Assembly: GCA_964654125.1 (NCBI GenBank)
Contig: CAZZGG010000006.1
Coordinates: 1 to 54,467, forward strand
Source: JAAYBY01 sp964654125
GTDB lineage: Bacteria > Bacillota > Clostridia > Saccharofermentanales > UBA5734
DNA length: 54,467 nucleotides
Direction: 5' to 3'
Part shown: positions 33,309 to 41,332 of the stretch, piece by piece
Numbering within the stretch: position 1 is the first letter of the stretch
Layout: each line of letters begins with the position of its first letter
The notes under the pieces: model-generated
What the model was told of the DNA's origin: nothing
Databases searched by the model: none
The model's input: only the letters and a program-made list of their open reading frames with translations
Position numbers and translations under genes: made by a program

Positions 33309-34334
33309 TCAGCTTTCCTGCTTGGCATAGCCAGTCGGATTTTGCTGCTGCCAGCGCCAGCCATCAGCACACATGGCAGCCAGATCTTTTTTGGCCTGCC
33401 AGTTCAGCAGCCGGGCTGCCTTTTGGACATCGGCATAGCAGATCGCCACATCACCAGGCCGGCGCGGATCCATCTGCAGGGGGATTTCCCTGCCACTGGC
33501 TTTGGCAAAGGCAGCTGCCATCTCCAGCACACTGTAGCCTGTGCCGGTGCCCAGGTTGACAGCTTCAATACCCTGGTTTTGCCAGACATAGTCCAGTGCC
33601 CGGCTGTGGCCCTGGGCCAGGTCAACGACATGGATATAGTCGCGCACCCCTGTGCCGTCATGGGTGGGATAATCCTGGCCAAAGACATGCAGAACCGGGC
33701 GCCTGCCGGCGGCTACCTGGGTGATATAGGGCATCAGGTTGTTGGGGATGCCGGCCGGATCCTCGCCGATCAGGCCGGAAGGATGAGCACCAGCCGGATT
33801 GAAGTAGCGCAAAAGTATGATCGACCAGTCGGGCCGGGCCAGACTCAGATCACGCAGGATCTGCTCAATCATCAGCTTGGTCCAGCCATAAGGATTGGTG
33901 CAGGAGAGGGGAAAATCTTCTGTGATCGGCACTGTTTCCGGTGTGCCGTAAACAGTGGCTGAAGAAGAAAAAACAAATTTTGTCACAGCAAAATCAGCCA
34001 TGGTCTCTAAAAGAGCCAGGGTGCTGTCCAGGTTGTTGCGGTAATAAAGCAGCGGCATGGCCACTGATTCACCTACCGCCTTGAGACCGGCAAAATGAAT
34101 GACCGCTTCTGGCTGATGGCGGGTAAATATATCTGTCAGTGCTTTTTTGTCGCAGACATCCGCTTCATAAAAGTCGATCTGCCGGCCCGTGATCTTTTCC
34201 ACCCTTTCCAGCGATTCTGGACTGGAATTGACCAGATTATCTACGACAACCAGCTCATGGCCATCCTGCAGCAGTTCCACACAAGTATGGCTGCCGATAT
34301 AACCGGCACCGCCTGTAACTAAGATACGGCTCAT
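33309..34334 (-). CDS. galE: UDP-glucose 4-epimerase
   Basis: 341 residues. The N-terminal NAD motif GGAGYIGSH (7-15), the catalytic serine/threonine region SSSATVYG and the YGWTK motif identify an extended SDR epimerase. It interconverts UDP-glucose and UDP-galactose for galactose use or for surface polysaccharide. No galK, galT or glycosyltransferase is next to it. It has AAGGAG upstream and its own promoter. Confidence 0.96.
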   Translation of the reverse strand: MSRILVTGGAGYIGSHTCVELLQDGHELVVVDNLVNSSPESLERVEKITGRQIDFYEADVCDKKALTDIFTRHQPEAVIHFAGLKAVGESVAMPLLYYRNNLDSTLALLETMADFAVTKFVFSSSATVYGTPETVPITEDFPLSCTNPYGWTKLMIEQILRDLSLARPDWSIILLRYFNPAGAHPSGLIGEDPAGIPNNLMPYITQVAAGRRPVLHVFGQDYPTHDGTGVRDYIHVVDLAQGHSRALDYVWQNQGIEAVNLGTGTGYSVLEMAAAFAKASGREIPLQMDPRRPGDVAICYADVQKAARLLNWQAKKDLAAMCADGWRWQQQNPTGYAKQES

Positions 34335-34382
34335 CTTGATATCTCCTTGCTTTTTTTGCAGCCGGGGCTGCTGTCTTTGTTT

Positions 34383-34411
34383 ACAATAGCACTAGGCACC
34401 TGGCTTGCCAA
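34383..34411 (-). promoter_or_regulatory. galE promoter
   Basis: TTGGCA (34406-34411) and TATTGT (34383-34388) with 17-base spacing and an upstream TG. Confidence 0.65.
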
Positions 34412-34482
34412 GGCTCCTATGCAAACCCGGCCCAGTTGCGTATACTGAAGTCAGTATCTATGAAAGATGGGAGTGGCTGTTT

Positions 34483-35142
34483 TTGGAACACGCTGAACTG
34501 GCTATCAATAAACTGATTATTTTGTATATTTTGAACAGGATTCCCGGCATCACCTTGGGCCAGCTGACCACGATTGCCCTGGAAACACTTTACATGGACT
34601 ATTTCGGCTTTGTTGTGGCTTTTGAGGAGCTCTGCCGTGACCAGATGGCCAGCGAAAGTGTGCGCAAGGGCGAAACCCGTAAAGATGCTGCCGGCCATCC
34701 GGTGCGGCGCTGTGATATCTTGCCAGCCGGCAAGGCTATCTTTGACACTTTAGAGCAACGCATCCCCTTGCCGATCCGTTCCTATCTGGCCCAGGCCTGC
34801 TCGGGCTGGCAAAAAGATATCCGCCTGGAAAACACCCTGTCAGCCGATTTTGAACCGGACGGCAATGGCTTTTATCTGGTCCGCCTTAAGCAAAATGACG
34901 GCATCAAGGACCTGGTCAACCTGACTTTGACAATTCCCGACAAGGGCATGGCCCAGCTGATCTGCCAGCGCTGGCAGCGCAATCCACAGACAGTCTATTT
35001 AGGCCTCTTATCACTCTTGACTGGAGAAACGGCACCCGTACCTGAACAGAGCCAGCCTGAGCCGGCCGCTTGGGCAGATAATCAGCCAGCGGAGCCGGCC
35101 CTTGAACCGGATCCGCTGCAACAGTCATTTTTTGATGATTGA
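34483..35142 (+). CDS. DUF4364 family protein
   Basis: 219 residues from a TTG start at 34483 with GGGAG six bases upstream; the frame is open further upstream but with no ribosome site, and the family motif (ELAINKLIILYILNR) begins right after the TTG. The N-terminal half looks like a winged-helix region; the C-terminal 35 residues are Pro/Glu-rich and probably disordered. DUF4364 proteins are common in Clostridia and considered possible transcription regulators. A TATACT box at 34441-34446 may serve as -10. The gene ends four bases from the end of the convergent fprA. Confidence 0.82.
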   Translation: MEHAELAINKLIILYILNRIPGITLGQLTTIALETLYMDYFGFVVAFEELCRDQMASESVRKGETRKDAAGHPVRRCDILPAGKAIFDTLEQRIPLPIRSYLAQACSGWQKDIRLENTLSADFEPDGNGFYLVRLKQNDGIKDLVNLTLTIPDKGMAQLICQRWQRNPQTVYLGLLSLLTGETAPVPEQSQPEPAAWADNQPAEPALEPDPLQQSFFDD

Positions 35143-35146
35143 TCCT

Positions 35147-36355
35147 TTAGTCCATCAAATCAGGCAAATTACTGATCTTATCGCCTAGGAGCACTGCCAG
35201 CTCATCGATTTTAGCAATATCCGCCGCAGTGGGCAAACCATGCACTAAAAGGCTGTCCAGGCGCTCTGCCTTGATATTTGCTGTCAGGCTGCTCATGGTC
35301 TTTTCCACTTGCGTGGCCCAGCCATACGAACCGACCAGACTCATAAAACGGGTCTTGGGCCGGACTGCATTGGCGATGATCGCCGCATAAGCCATGTTGG
35401 GGTGTGGTCCGCCCAAGACAGTCGGCGTAGCCAGGATCATGGCTGCCGCATCGACCAGGTCCATGATAAAATGGCCTGTTTCCAAAGTCAGGCTATCCAG
35501 CCGGCCGCCCAGATCACGGATGATCACAGAAAGGCCCTGGGCCGCCAGCTTTACTGCCAGTCTTTCAACTATGACCCTGGTGCTGTCGTGCATACTGATA
35601 TAGGGTATGGCCACCACTTTTTTGACCCCGTCACTGGTCCACTTCTCATAACGGCTCAGGATGATATTAGGGTCATACCAGACCGGACCATGGGCAGGTG
35701 CGATCAGGCGCGGCAGGATCTCCCTGGCCTGAGCAGTGTAACGGCTGACCTGGGCCCTGAAGGGCATCATGATCTCAGCATAATAGGACTTGGCGGCCAG
35801 GCGCTGCTGGGCAGAAGTCGTGGCAAAGGCCTTGTCAGTGGCAAAATGCGAACCGAATAGATCACTGGAAAAAAGAATTTTTTCTTCCACTAGCCAGACC
35901 ATGGTGTTATCAGGCCAGTGGGCAAAAGGAATAGGCATAAAGCGCAAGGTCTTGTTGCCCAGGCTCAGTTCCTGGCCGGGCTCTGCCAACAAGACCTGGG
36001 CCGGATCCTGGTTCAGATGCACAGCCAGAAAATCACGTACTTTGCTAGTCGCGACAAGCTGGGCCATGGGGTAGCGGGCCAGGACAGCAGGAATTGAACC
36101 GGAGTGGTCCTGTTCTGTATGCAGGCAGATCAGATAATCCAGCTTGGTGACACCGGCTTCTTTTAAGTTACTCAGCAGCACATCCGTTTTTTCCGGATCA
36201 ACTGCGTCAATCAGAGCGGTTTTCTCGCTGCCTACAATCAGGTAAGAATTATAGGTTGTCCCATGGGGCAGCGGCATCAGGCAGTCAAACAGTTCACGAT
36301 CAGGGTGGGAAGCACCCACTTCAAATACATTGTCACCGATTGGTAAGACGCTCAT
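35147..36355 (-). CDS. fprA: A-type flavoprotein / flavodiiron protein
   Basis: 402 residues. The metallo-beta-lactamase-like domain (1-245) holds the di-iron ligands, including HTEQDH (about 79-84) and the later APAHGPVW. A flavodoxin domain (about 250-395) supplies FMN. Flavodiiron proteins reduce O2 or NO to harmless products in anaerobes, taking electrons from rubredoxin. The rubredoxin gene lies 86 bases upstream on the same strand, separated by a small hairpin. Confidence 0.95.
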   Translation of the reverse strand: MSVLPIGDNVFEVGASHPDRELFDCLMPLPHGTTYNSYLIVGSEKTALIDAVDPEKTDVLLSNLKEAGVTKLDYLICLHTEQDHSGSIPAVLARYPMAQLVATSKVRDFLAVHLNQDPAQVLLAEPGQELSLGNKTLRFMPIPFAHWPDNTMVWLVEEKILFSSDLFGSHFATDKAFATTSAQQRLAAKSYYAEIMMPFRAQVSRYTAQAREILPRLIAPAHGPVWYDPNIILSRYEKWTSDGVKKVVAIPYISMHDSTRVIVERLAVKLAAQGLSVIIRDLGGRLDSLTLETGHFIMDLVDAAAMILATPTVLGGPHPNMAYAAIIANAVRPKTRFMSLVGSYGWATQVEKTMSSLTANIKAERLDSLLVHGLPTAADIAKIDELAVLLGDKISNLPDLMD

Positions 36356-36388
36356 AATTGGCTCTAACCCTCCTTGTCAGATTAAAAC

Positions 36389-36409
36389 ATGGCCGGTAAA
36401 ACCGGCCAT
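36389..36409 (-). other. Hairpin between rubredoxin and fprA
   Basis: A perfect 9-bp stem ATGGCCGGT/ACCGGCCAT closes an AAA loop. The only following U-stretch is four bases, so it may be a weak terminator or mRNA-processing site that makes the upstream rubredoxin message more abundant than fprA. Confidence 0.55.
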
Positions 36410-36441
36410 TAATGTCAGGATCTGCTTTATGCAATTATAAA

Positions 36442-36603
36442 TCAGTCGATCGGGCTGAAATCTTCCTGGCCAGCGCCACAAAGCGGACAAACCCACTCAG
36501 GCGGCAGGTCAGCAAATGCTGTACCGGGATCTACTCCGTTATCAGGATCGCCATCTGCCGGATCATAGATATAACCACATAGGTCGCAAACATATTTCTG
36601 CAT
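36442..36603 (-). CDS. Rubredoxin
   Basis: 53 residues. Four cysteine ligands occur in two knuckles: CDLCGY (6-11) and CPLCGA (39-44), with the conserved YDPADGD and the PEW segment. It carries single electrons via an Fe(SCys)4 centre, most likely to FprA next door. GTGAGGA precedes the ATG and a TGCTATAAT element (36635-36643) marks its promoter. Confidence 0.98.
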   Translation of the reverse strand: MQKYVCDLCGYIYDPADGDPDNGVDPGTAFADLPPEWVCPLCGAGQEDFSPID

Positions 36604-36634
36604 GAAAAATCCTCACTTTCCCTTGATACAACTC

Positions 36635-36643
36635 ATTATAGCA
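36635..36643 (-). promoter_or_regulatory. Extended -10 promoter for rubredoxin-fprA
   Basis: TGCTATAAT lies about 32 bases before the rubredoxin start. The -35 is poor. Confidence 0.6.
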
Positions 36644-36743
36644 AATATTTTTCCACTAACCACATAAACTTAGCTGCTAAAAGCGATATTCATCCACAAA
36701 TGGAAATCAAATCAACCTATTCTTTAGCCGCACAAGGCCAGGC

Positions 36744-37046
36744 TCAGGGCAGCTGAAGGGATTTACCTTTTTGGGCCAGCTTTTCGCTGGGCCGGTAAAT
36801 AGTGATGCGCCGGCCAACCACTTGCACGATCTGGGCATCCAATGCCTCTGCCAGGATGGCGGCCAGTTCCTGGCTGGGGCTGGCCACAGTTTTATGCACT
36901 GCTATTTTGACCAGCTCATGAGTGGAAAGCAGGGCTGCCAGATCAGCCAGGACCATTTCTGATAGCTCATTCTTGCCAATCTGGAAGCCGGCTGGCATCT
37001 GATTAGCTCTGGCCCTGAGCCAGGCTCTTTGTTTACTGCTTAACAT
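36744..37046 (-). CDS. yhbY: CRM-domain ribosome assembly protein YhbY
   Basis: 100 residues. The CRM-domain fold is shown by the conserved IGKNELSE motif (about 23-30) and the later VQVVGRRITIYRPS. YhbY binds pre-50S particles. It starts 15 bases after the obgE stop with AAAGGAG inside that gap, so it is the last gene of the rplU-rpmA-obgE-yhbY set. Confidence 0.94.
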   Translation of the reverse strand: MLSSKQRAWLRARANQMPAGFQIGKNELSEMVLADLAALLSTHELVKIAVHKTVASPSQELAAILAEALDAQIVQVVGRRITIYRPSEKLAQKGKSLQLP

Positions 37047-37061
37047 GGGGGCAGTCTCCTT

Positions 37062-38336
37062 TTACCTGAAATATTCAAATTCAAAATCAGCCAGGGCAAC
37101 CAGGTCACCCTCCTGGACTCCTGCTGCCTCCAAGGCGTCTATAACTCCCTTACGCCTGATCAGGCGCTGGAAATACTGCAAAGATTCATGCTGATCAAAG
37201 TTGGTCGAACGGACCAGGCGCTGCATCCAGTCACCTTTGACTTTATAAACGCCATTTTCCACTTCCACTGTAAAGAGCTCTGTCTGGCTGAAGCGATAGA
37301 CAGTTGCTTCCTTTTCCTTGTCGAAGAGCAGGACTGGCTCTAGTTTATCCAAAGCAGCGGCAACACCCTGCATCAGCTCATCAACACCCTCCCTGATCGG
37401 AGCACAGATCAAATACACTTGCAGGCCCTGCTTTTCCAGTTCCTCTTTGGCCCGGTTCAGATCAGCCTCATCGACCAGATCTATCTTATTAATAGCCACC
37501 AGCTGAGGCCTTTGGGCCAATTTTTTGTCATATAGCGCCAGTTCCCGGTTGATCTGGGCAAATCCTGCCAACAGATCACGACCCGTGTCAGGACTGGCAT
37601 CCAGCACATGAACCAGCAGCCGGGTTCTTTCAATATGGCGCAGAAAATCAAGGCCCAGCCCGGCGCCTTCATGGGCGCCTTCGATCAGACCGGGAATATC
37701 TGCCAGAACAAAGCTTTTGTCTTTTACTGTGACCACACCCAGGCCTGGTTCAATTGTAGTAAAAGGATAATCAGCGATCTTGGGCCTGGCAGCAGAAACA
37801 ACAGAAAGGAGGGTTGATTTGCCTGCGTTGGGAAAACCAATCAGGCCCACATCTGCCAGCAGGATCAATTCGACCTGCAGATTAAATTGCTCACCTGCTT
37901 CTCCTGCCCTGGCAAAATGAGGAGCCTGGCGCACACTGTTAGCAAAGTGGGCATTACCCTTGCCGCCCCGGCCGCCCCGGGCCAGAATCACCTGCTGACC
38001 TTCTTCAGTCAAATCAGCCAGAATCCTGTCCTCATCTTTGTCCCTGAGCAAGGTGCCGGTTGGTACTTCTATGACCAAATCAGCTCCGCTCTTTCCGTAT
38101 TGTTTGCGCCTGCCGCCCGGCTTGCCATTTTCAGCCAGAAACTTACGTTTATAGCGAAAAGACTGCAAGGTGTTCAGGCCTGATCTGGCTAGAAATATAA
38201 TATTGCCGCCAGCTCCGCCATCACCGCCATCCGGACCGCCGTCCGGGACATATTTCTCTTTGCGGAAGGAAACTGCTCCATCACCGCCAGAGCCTGCCTG
38301 GACAAATATTTGTGCTCTGTCAATAAACAAATCCAA
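37062..38336 (-). CDS. obgE: GTPase ObgE/CgtA
   Basis: 424 residues. The glycine-rich Obg fold covers 1-158 (DGGPDGGDGGAGG), then the G domain with GFPNAGKSTLL (about 165-175), DIPGLIEGAHEG and NKIDLVD, and a C-terminal OCT domain (about 340-424). It acts in 50S assembly, stress and sporulation control. The start is TTG at 38336 with AGGAAGG four bases upstream. The ribosome site sits directly behind the terminator hairpin that follows rpmA, leaving no room for a separate promoter. Confidence 0.97.
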   Translation of the reverse strand: MDLFIDRAQIFVQAGSGGDGAVSFRKEKYVPDGGPDGGDGGAGGNIIFLARSGLNTLQSFRYKRKFLAENGKPGGRRKQYGKSGADLVIEVPTGTLLRDKDEDRILADLTEEGQQVILARGGRGGKGNAHFANSVRQAPHFARAGEAGEQFNLQVELILLADVGLIGFPNAGKSTLLSVVSAARPKIADYPFTTIEPGLGVVTVKDKSFVLADIPGLIEGAHEGAGLGLDFLRHIERTRLLVHVLDASPDTGRDLLAGFAQINRELALYDKKLAQRPQLVAINKIDLVDEADLNRAKEELEKQGLQVYLICAPIREGVDELMQGVAAALDKLEPVLLFDKEKEATVYRFSQTELFTVEVENGVYKVKGDWMQRLVRSTNFDQHESLQYFQRLIRRKGVIDALEAAGVQEGDLVALADFEFEYFR

Positions 38337-38348
38337 ACCGCCTTCCTG

Positions 38349-38377
38349 AAAAAAATCCGGCCGTAGCCGGCCGGATT
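38349..38377 (-). terminator. Terminator-like hairpin between rpmA and obgE
   Basis: A perfect 10-bp stem, AATCCGGCCG and complement, with a four-base loop and a seven-U run, positioned one base upstream of the obgE ribosome site. Read-through would be needed to express obgE from the rplU promoter. Confidence 0.85.
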
Positions 38378-38382
38378 GTAAG

Positions 38383-38411
38383 TCCGGCAGCTGTTATAAG
38401 CTGCTGCCGGA
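38383..38411 (-). promoter_or_regulatory. Upstream hairpin, possible antiterminator partner
   Basis: TCCGGCAGC and GCTGCCGGA form a 9-bp stem with an 11-base loop just before the terminator. Both hairpins share TCCGGC/GCCGGA, so the arms can pair in the alternative, terminator-breaking way. Confidence 0.5.
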
Positions 38412-38430
38412 ACATTCAGATCAGTTAAAA

Positions 38431-38688
38431 TTACTGCACAGGATAAACACTGACTTGCTTTCTGTCTTTACCCAGTCTTTCATACTTAACCTGTCCACTG
38501 ATTCTGGCATAAAGAGTATCATCTTTGCCGCGGCCGACATTATTGCCGGGGTGTACTTTTGTACCGCGCTGGCGAACCAGAATATTACCAGCCAACACTA
38601 CTTGGCCATCACTTCTTTTGGCACCCAGGCGCTGTGAGTGTGAATCGCGGCCGTTACGTGAACTGCCTACACCTTTTTTTTGGGCCAT
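38431..38688 (-). CDS. rpmA: 50S ribosomal protein L27
   Basis: 85 residues. The protein starts MAQKKGVGSSRNGRDS, the form that needs no processing. Most Firmicutes carry an extra N-terminal stretch of about nine residues cleaved by the protease Prp; it is missing here and so is the prp gene between rplU and rpmA. GGGGG precedes the ATG. Located 29 bases after rplU. Confidence 0.98.
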   Translation of the reverse strand: MAQKKGVGSSRNGRDSHSQRLGAKRSDGQVVLAGNILVRQRGTKVHPGNNVGRGKDDTLYARISGQVKYERLGKDRKQVSVYPVQ

Positions 38689-38717
38689 ATGCTCAATCCC
38701 CCTTCAAGTCAGTCTGC

Positions 38718-39029
38718 TCAGACCGTAATTTTCGTAATGCGAACCCGCGTATAGGGCTGGCGGTGTCCTTGCTTGCGGCGATAACCCTTTTTAGCCTTGT
38801 ACTTAAAGACAATAATCTTTTTCTGGCGGCCCTGCTTGACAATTTCGCCTTCCACAAGAGCTCCGTCCAGATAAGGTGTTCCGCTTTTGAAGCCCTCATC
38901 ATCTGAATAAGCCAGCACCTGATCAAACTTGACCTGATCGCCCGCTTCACCAGTAATCTTCTCCAAAAAGATCTCATCACCAACATTGACACGGTACTGC
39001 TTACCGCTCGTTGCTATGACAGCATACAT
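38718..39029 (-). CDS. rplU: 50S ribosomal protein L21
   Basis: 103 residues from the ATG at 39029, preceded by AGGAGG; it begins MYAVIATSGKQYRV as usual for L21. The basic C-terminal part (KYKAKKGYRRKQGHRQ) binds 23S rRNA. First gene of the operon, with a structured leader. Confidence 0.98.
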   Translation of the reverse strand: MYAVIATSGKQYRVNVGDEIFLEKITGEAGDQVKFDQVLAYSDDEGFKSGTPYLDGALVEGEIVKQGRQKKIIVFKYKAKKGYRRKQGHRQPYTRVRITKITV

Positions 39030-39112
39030 GTTCGTTTTCCTCCTGTAATCAGTCTCGCTCGTTTCAGGCAGCACCGCAAGGCGCATTTAAGGGGCCCGGA
39101 CGAAACGGTCAC
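39030..39112 (-). promoter_or_regulatory. Leader of rplU, candidate L21 ribosomal-protein leader
   Basis: The roughly 80-base 5' region can close with CGTTTC (39102-39107) against GAAACG (39060-39065), enclosing GC-rich segments. Placement and shape suit an autogenous L21 leader, but no covariance model was run. Confidence 0.5.
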
Positions 39113-39118
39113 CGAGTT

Positions 39119-39147
39119 ATACTATCATCGCAAAGGTGGCTTGTCAA
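39119..39147 (-). promoter_or_regulatory. rplU promoter
   Basis: TTGACA (39142-39147), 17 bases, TAGTAT (39119-39124), with TG one base before the -10. Confidence 0.8.
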
Positions 39148-39194
39148 ATTAAATTTGGCCGGTATCAAATGCCATTATCTGTTGACGGGATCCC

Positions 39195-40694
39195 TTAAGC
39201 CAGTGGATTGCCATGGTTTTTTACAGTCTGCACTGTGTGCTGCCACATGCTGCGTCTTTTCTTTTGTTCAACCGCATCCATAGCAGGTGTAAATATCTTG
39301 TCCACCTGGCGGATTCCTGCCACAGCCTGTGGATCCGGCCAGACTGCCCGGGCGAGGCCGGCCAGACTGGCTGCACCAAAAGCGGTTGTTTCGATCAGGC
39401 GGGGCCGGTCGACCGGGACAGCACTGATATCAGCTTGAAACTGCATCATGACATCACTGACACTGGCTCCACCATCCACCCTTAAGCTGGGAATGGGGAT
39501 TTTAGCATCAGCCTGCATACACTCAATCACATCAAGACTTTGCTGGGCGATAGCCTCCAGGACGGCGCGGGCAATCTGCTCCCTGCCACTACCCCTGGTC
39601 AGGCCAGCTAGCATGCCGCGCGCCTGCATATCCCAATAAGGGGCACCGAGGCCGGTAAAGGCGGGCACAAAGGTCACGCCACCACTGTCAGGCACCGCTT
39701 CGGCCAGCCGGTCACATTCAGCTGAGTTGCTGATGATACCCAGGCTGTCCCGCAGCCATTGAATAGCTGAGCCGGCATTAAAAACACTGCCCTCCAGGGC
39801 ATAGACCCTGCCCTGGCCCAGATCCCAGGCGACAGTAGTCAAAAGTCCATGTCGGGAATAGATGGGTTTTGTACCTGTGTTCATCAGTAAAAAGCAGCCT
39901 GTGCCATAAGTATTTTTAACCATACCTGGTGTAAAACACGCCTGGCCAAATAAGGCAGCCTGCTGATCACCGGCTACACCGGCAATCGGCAAGCCTCCTG
40001 GTAAAATCATGGGATCAAGGCTGGCTATAAGACCCGAACTACTGACTATTTGGGGCAAGATAGCCCGCGGAATGGCAAATTCAGCCAGCAGGTCATCATC
40101 CCAGTCACCTGTTGCCAGATTCATCAGCATAGTGCGGGAGGCATTAGTAACATCAGTGACATGGCTACGCCGGCCGGAAAGGTTCCAGATCAACCAGCTG
40201 TCGATGGTGCCGCACAAGATCTTGCCCTCTTCTGCCAAAGGGCGCAGTTCAGGCATCTTTTCCAGCAGCCAGACCAATTTTGTGGCAGTGAAATAAGCAT
40301 CAACAACCAAGCCGGTTCTGCGGCTGATCTGATTAGTCAGTTCTGTGTCCTGCTTGATCCTGTCACAAATGTCAGCCGTGCGACGGCACTGCCAGACAAT
40401 GGCCCGGCTGACCGGACGGCCGCTGTCCTTATGCCAGACAACCAGGGTTTCACGCTGGTTGGTTATGCCTACTCCTGCTATCTCATCCGGCCTGACTGCC
40501 GCCTTGGCAACAGTGTCCTGCATAACAGCCAGCTGAACTTTTAAAATTTCTTCAGCATCGTGCTCAACCCAGCCGGGTTGAGGATAGTATTGGGTGAAAG
40601 CTTGTTGGGTACTGCTGACAATCTGGCCTTTTTCATCAAATAAAATAGCCCGGCAACTAGTTGTACCTGCATCAAGAGCAATTATATATGTCAC
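39195..40694 (-). CDS. glpK: Glycerol kinase
   Basis: 499 residues from a GTG at 40694 with AAAGGA upstream; this aligns the protein with the usual start before YIIALDAGTTS. An in-frame TTG six codons earlier is also possible. FGGY kinase signatures are present: DAGTTSCRA (about 8-16), the catalytic WVEHDAEEI region and a C-terminal GGASVSD. It makes glycerol 3-phosphate. No glpF or glpD accompanies it. It follows spoVG by 48 bases, which have no clear terminator. Confidence 0.95.
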   Translation of the reverse strand: MTYIIALDAGTTSCRAILFDEKGQIVSSTQQAFTQYYPQPGWVEHDAEEILKVQLAVMQDTVAKAAVRPDEIAGVGITNQRETLVVWHKDSGRPVSRAIVWQCRRTADICDRIKQDTELTNQISRRTGLVVDAYFTATKLVWLLEKMPELRPLAEEGKILCGTIDSWLIWNLSGRRSHVTDVTNASRTMLMNLATGDWDDDLLAEFAIPRAILPQIVSSSGLIASLDPMILPGGLPIAGVAGDQQAALFGQACFTPGMVKNTYGTGCFLLMNTGTKPIYSRHGLLTTVAWDLGQGRVYALEGSVFNAGSAIQWLRDSLGIISNSAECDRLAEAVPDSGGVTFVPAFTGLGAPYWDMQARGMLAGLTRGSGREQIARAVLEAIAQQSLDVIECMQADAKIPIPSLRVDGGASVSDVMMQFQADISAVPVDRPRLIETTAFGAASLAGLARAVWPDPQAVAGIRQVDKIFTPAMDAVEQKKRRSMWQHTVQTVKNHGNPLA

Positions 40695-40742
40695 ACCGAC
40701 CTGTCCTTTCAATTAACAAAACAAGCCATTTAAGCACCAAGC

Positions 40743-41057
40743 TTATTCATCAGCCTGCTTTTCTTGAGCCTGTCTTTCCTCTGCCGCTTCTATCTCGTGC
40801 AGTTCTAAGGCCTGATAATACTTTTGCATAACTTCAGAGGATAGCTTCTCCCTGAACTCCGTGTTGATCGGATGAACGATGTCCTTAAACTCGCCATCTT
40901 GGGTTTTACGACTGGGCATGGCTATGAAGTAGCCATTGTTACCTTCAATTACTTTGATGTCATGGACGACAAATGAATGGTCAAAAGTAACTGAAACAAT
41001 CGCTTTCATCTTTCCTTCGCTTCCCATTTTCCTGATTGTAATATTGGTGATCTCCAT
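40743..41057 (-). CDS. spoVG: Septation/regulatory protein SpoVG
   Basis: 104 residues from the ATG at 41057, with GGAGG upstream. The start MEITNITIRK, the FIAMPSRKT segment (about 53-61) and the IVHPIN motif define SpoVG, a small site-specific nucleic-acid-binding protein involved in sporulation, division and virulence regulation in Firmicutes. The C-terminal tail is a charged Glu/Gln helix. It has a TATAAT element at 41131-41136. Confidence 0.97.
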   Translation of the reverse strand: MEITNITIRKMGSEGKMKAIVSVTFDHSFVVHDIKVIEGNNGYFIAMPSRKTQDGEFKDIVHPINTEFREKLSSEVMQKYYQALELHEIEAAEERQAQEKQADE

Positions 41058-41130
41058 GCTGTTTCCTCCACTTTCTAGCATTCTGGCAGCTTGGGCCTTG
41101 TGAAACCGGGATGCATATTATCTGAACCCT

Positions 41131-41136
41131 ATTATA
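41131..41136 (-). promoter_or_regulatory. Probable -10 element of spoVG
   Basis: TATAAT at 74 bases upstream of the start codon; no convincing -35, and no sigma-H consensus was recognised by eye. Confidence 0.45.
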
Positions 41137-41297
41137 CAGAATATCAACAAGCTTTGCACCATTTTTCATAAATAATTGCACTATGTCCACAAATCATTAT
41201 CAAATTTAGGCATTTTGCTGGCTAAACAAACAAACTGATCAGGCAAATCAAGCCCTGCTTTTTGCTTTTATAACTGACTTTTCCCTGCCAGAATTTG

Positions 41298-41306
41298 TGT
41301 TACAAT
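41298..41306 (+). promoter_or_regulatory. Extended -10 promoter of murC
   Basis: TGTTACAAT lies 27 bases before the murC ATG. The 275-base divergent region between spoVG and murC otherwise holds no gene. Confidence 0.55.
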
Positions 41307-41332
41307 ATTGCAGGAAGGATGGGATAGTAAGC

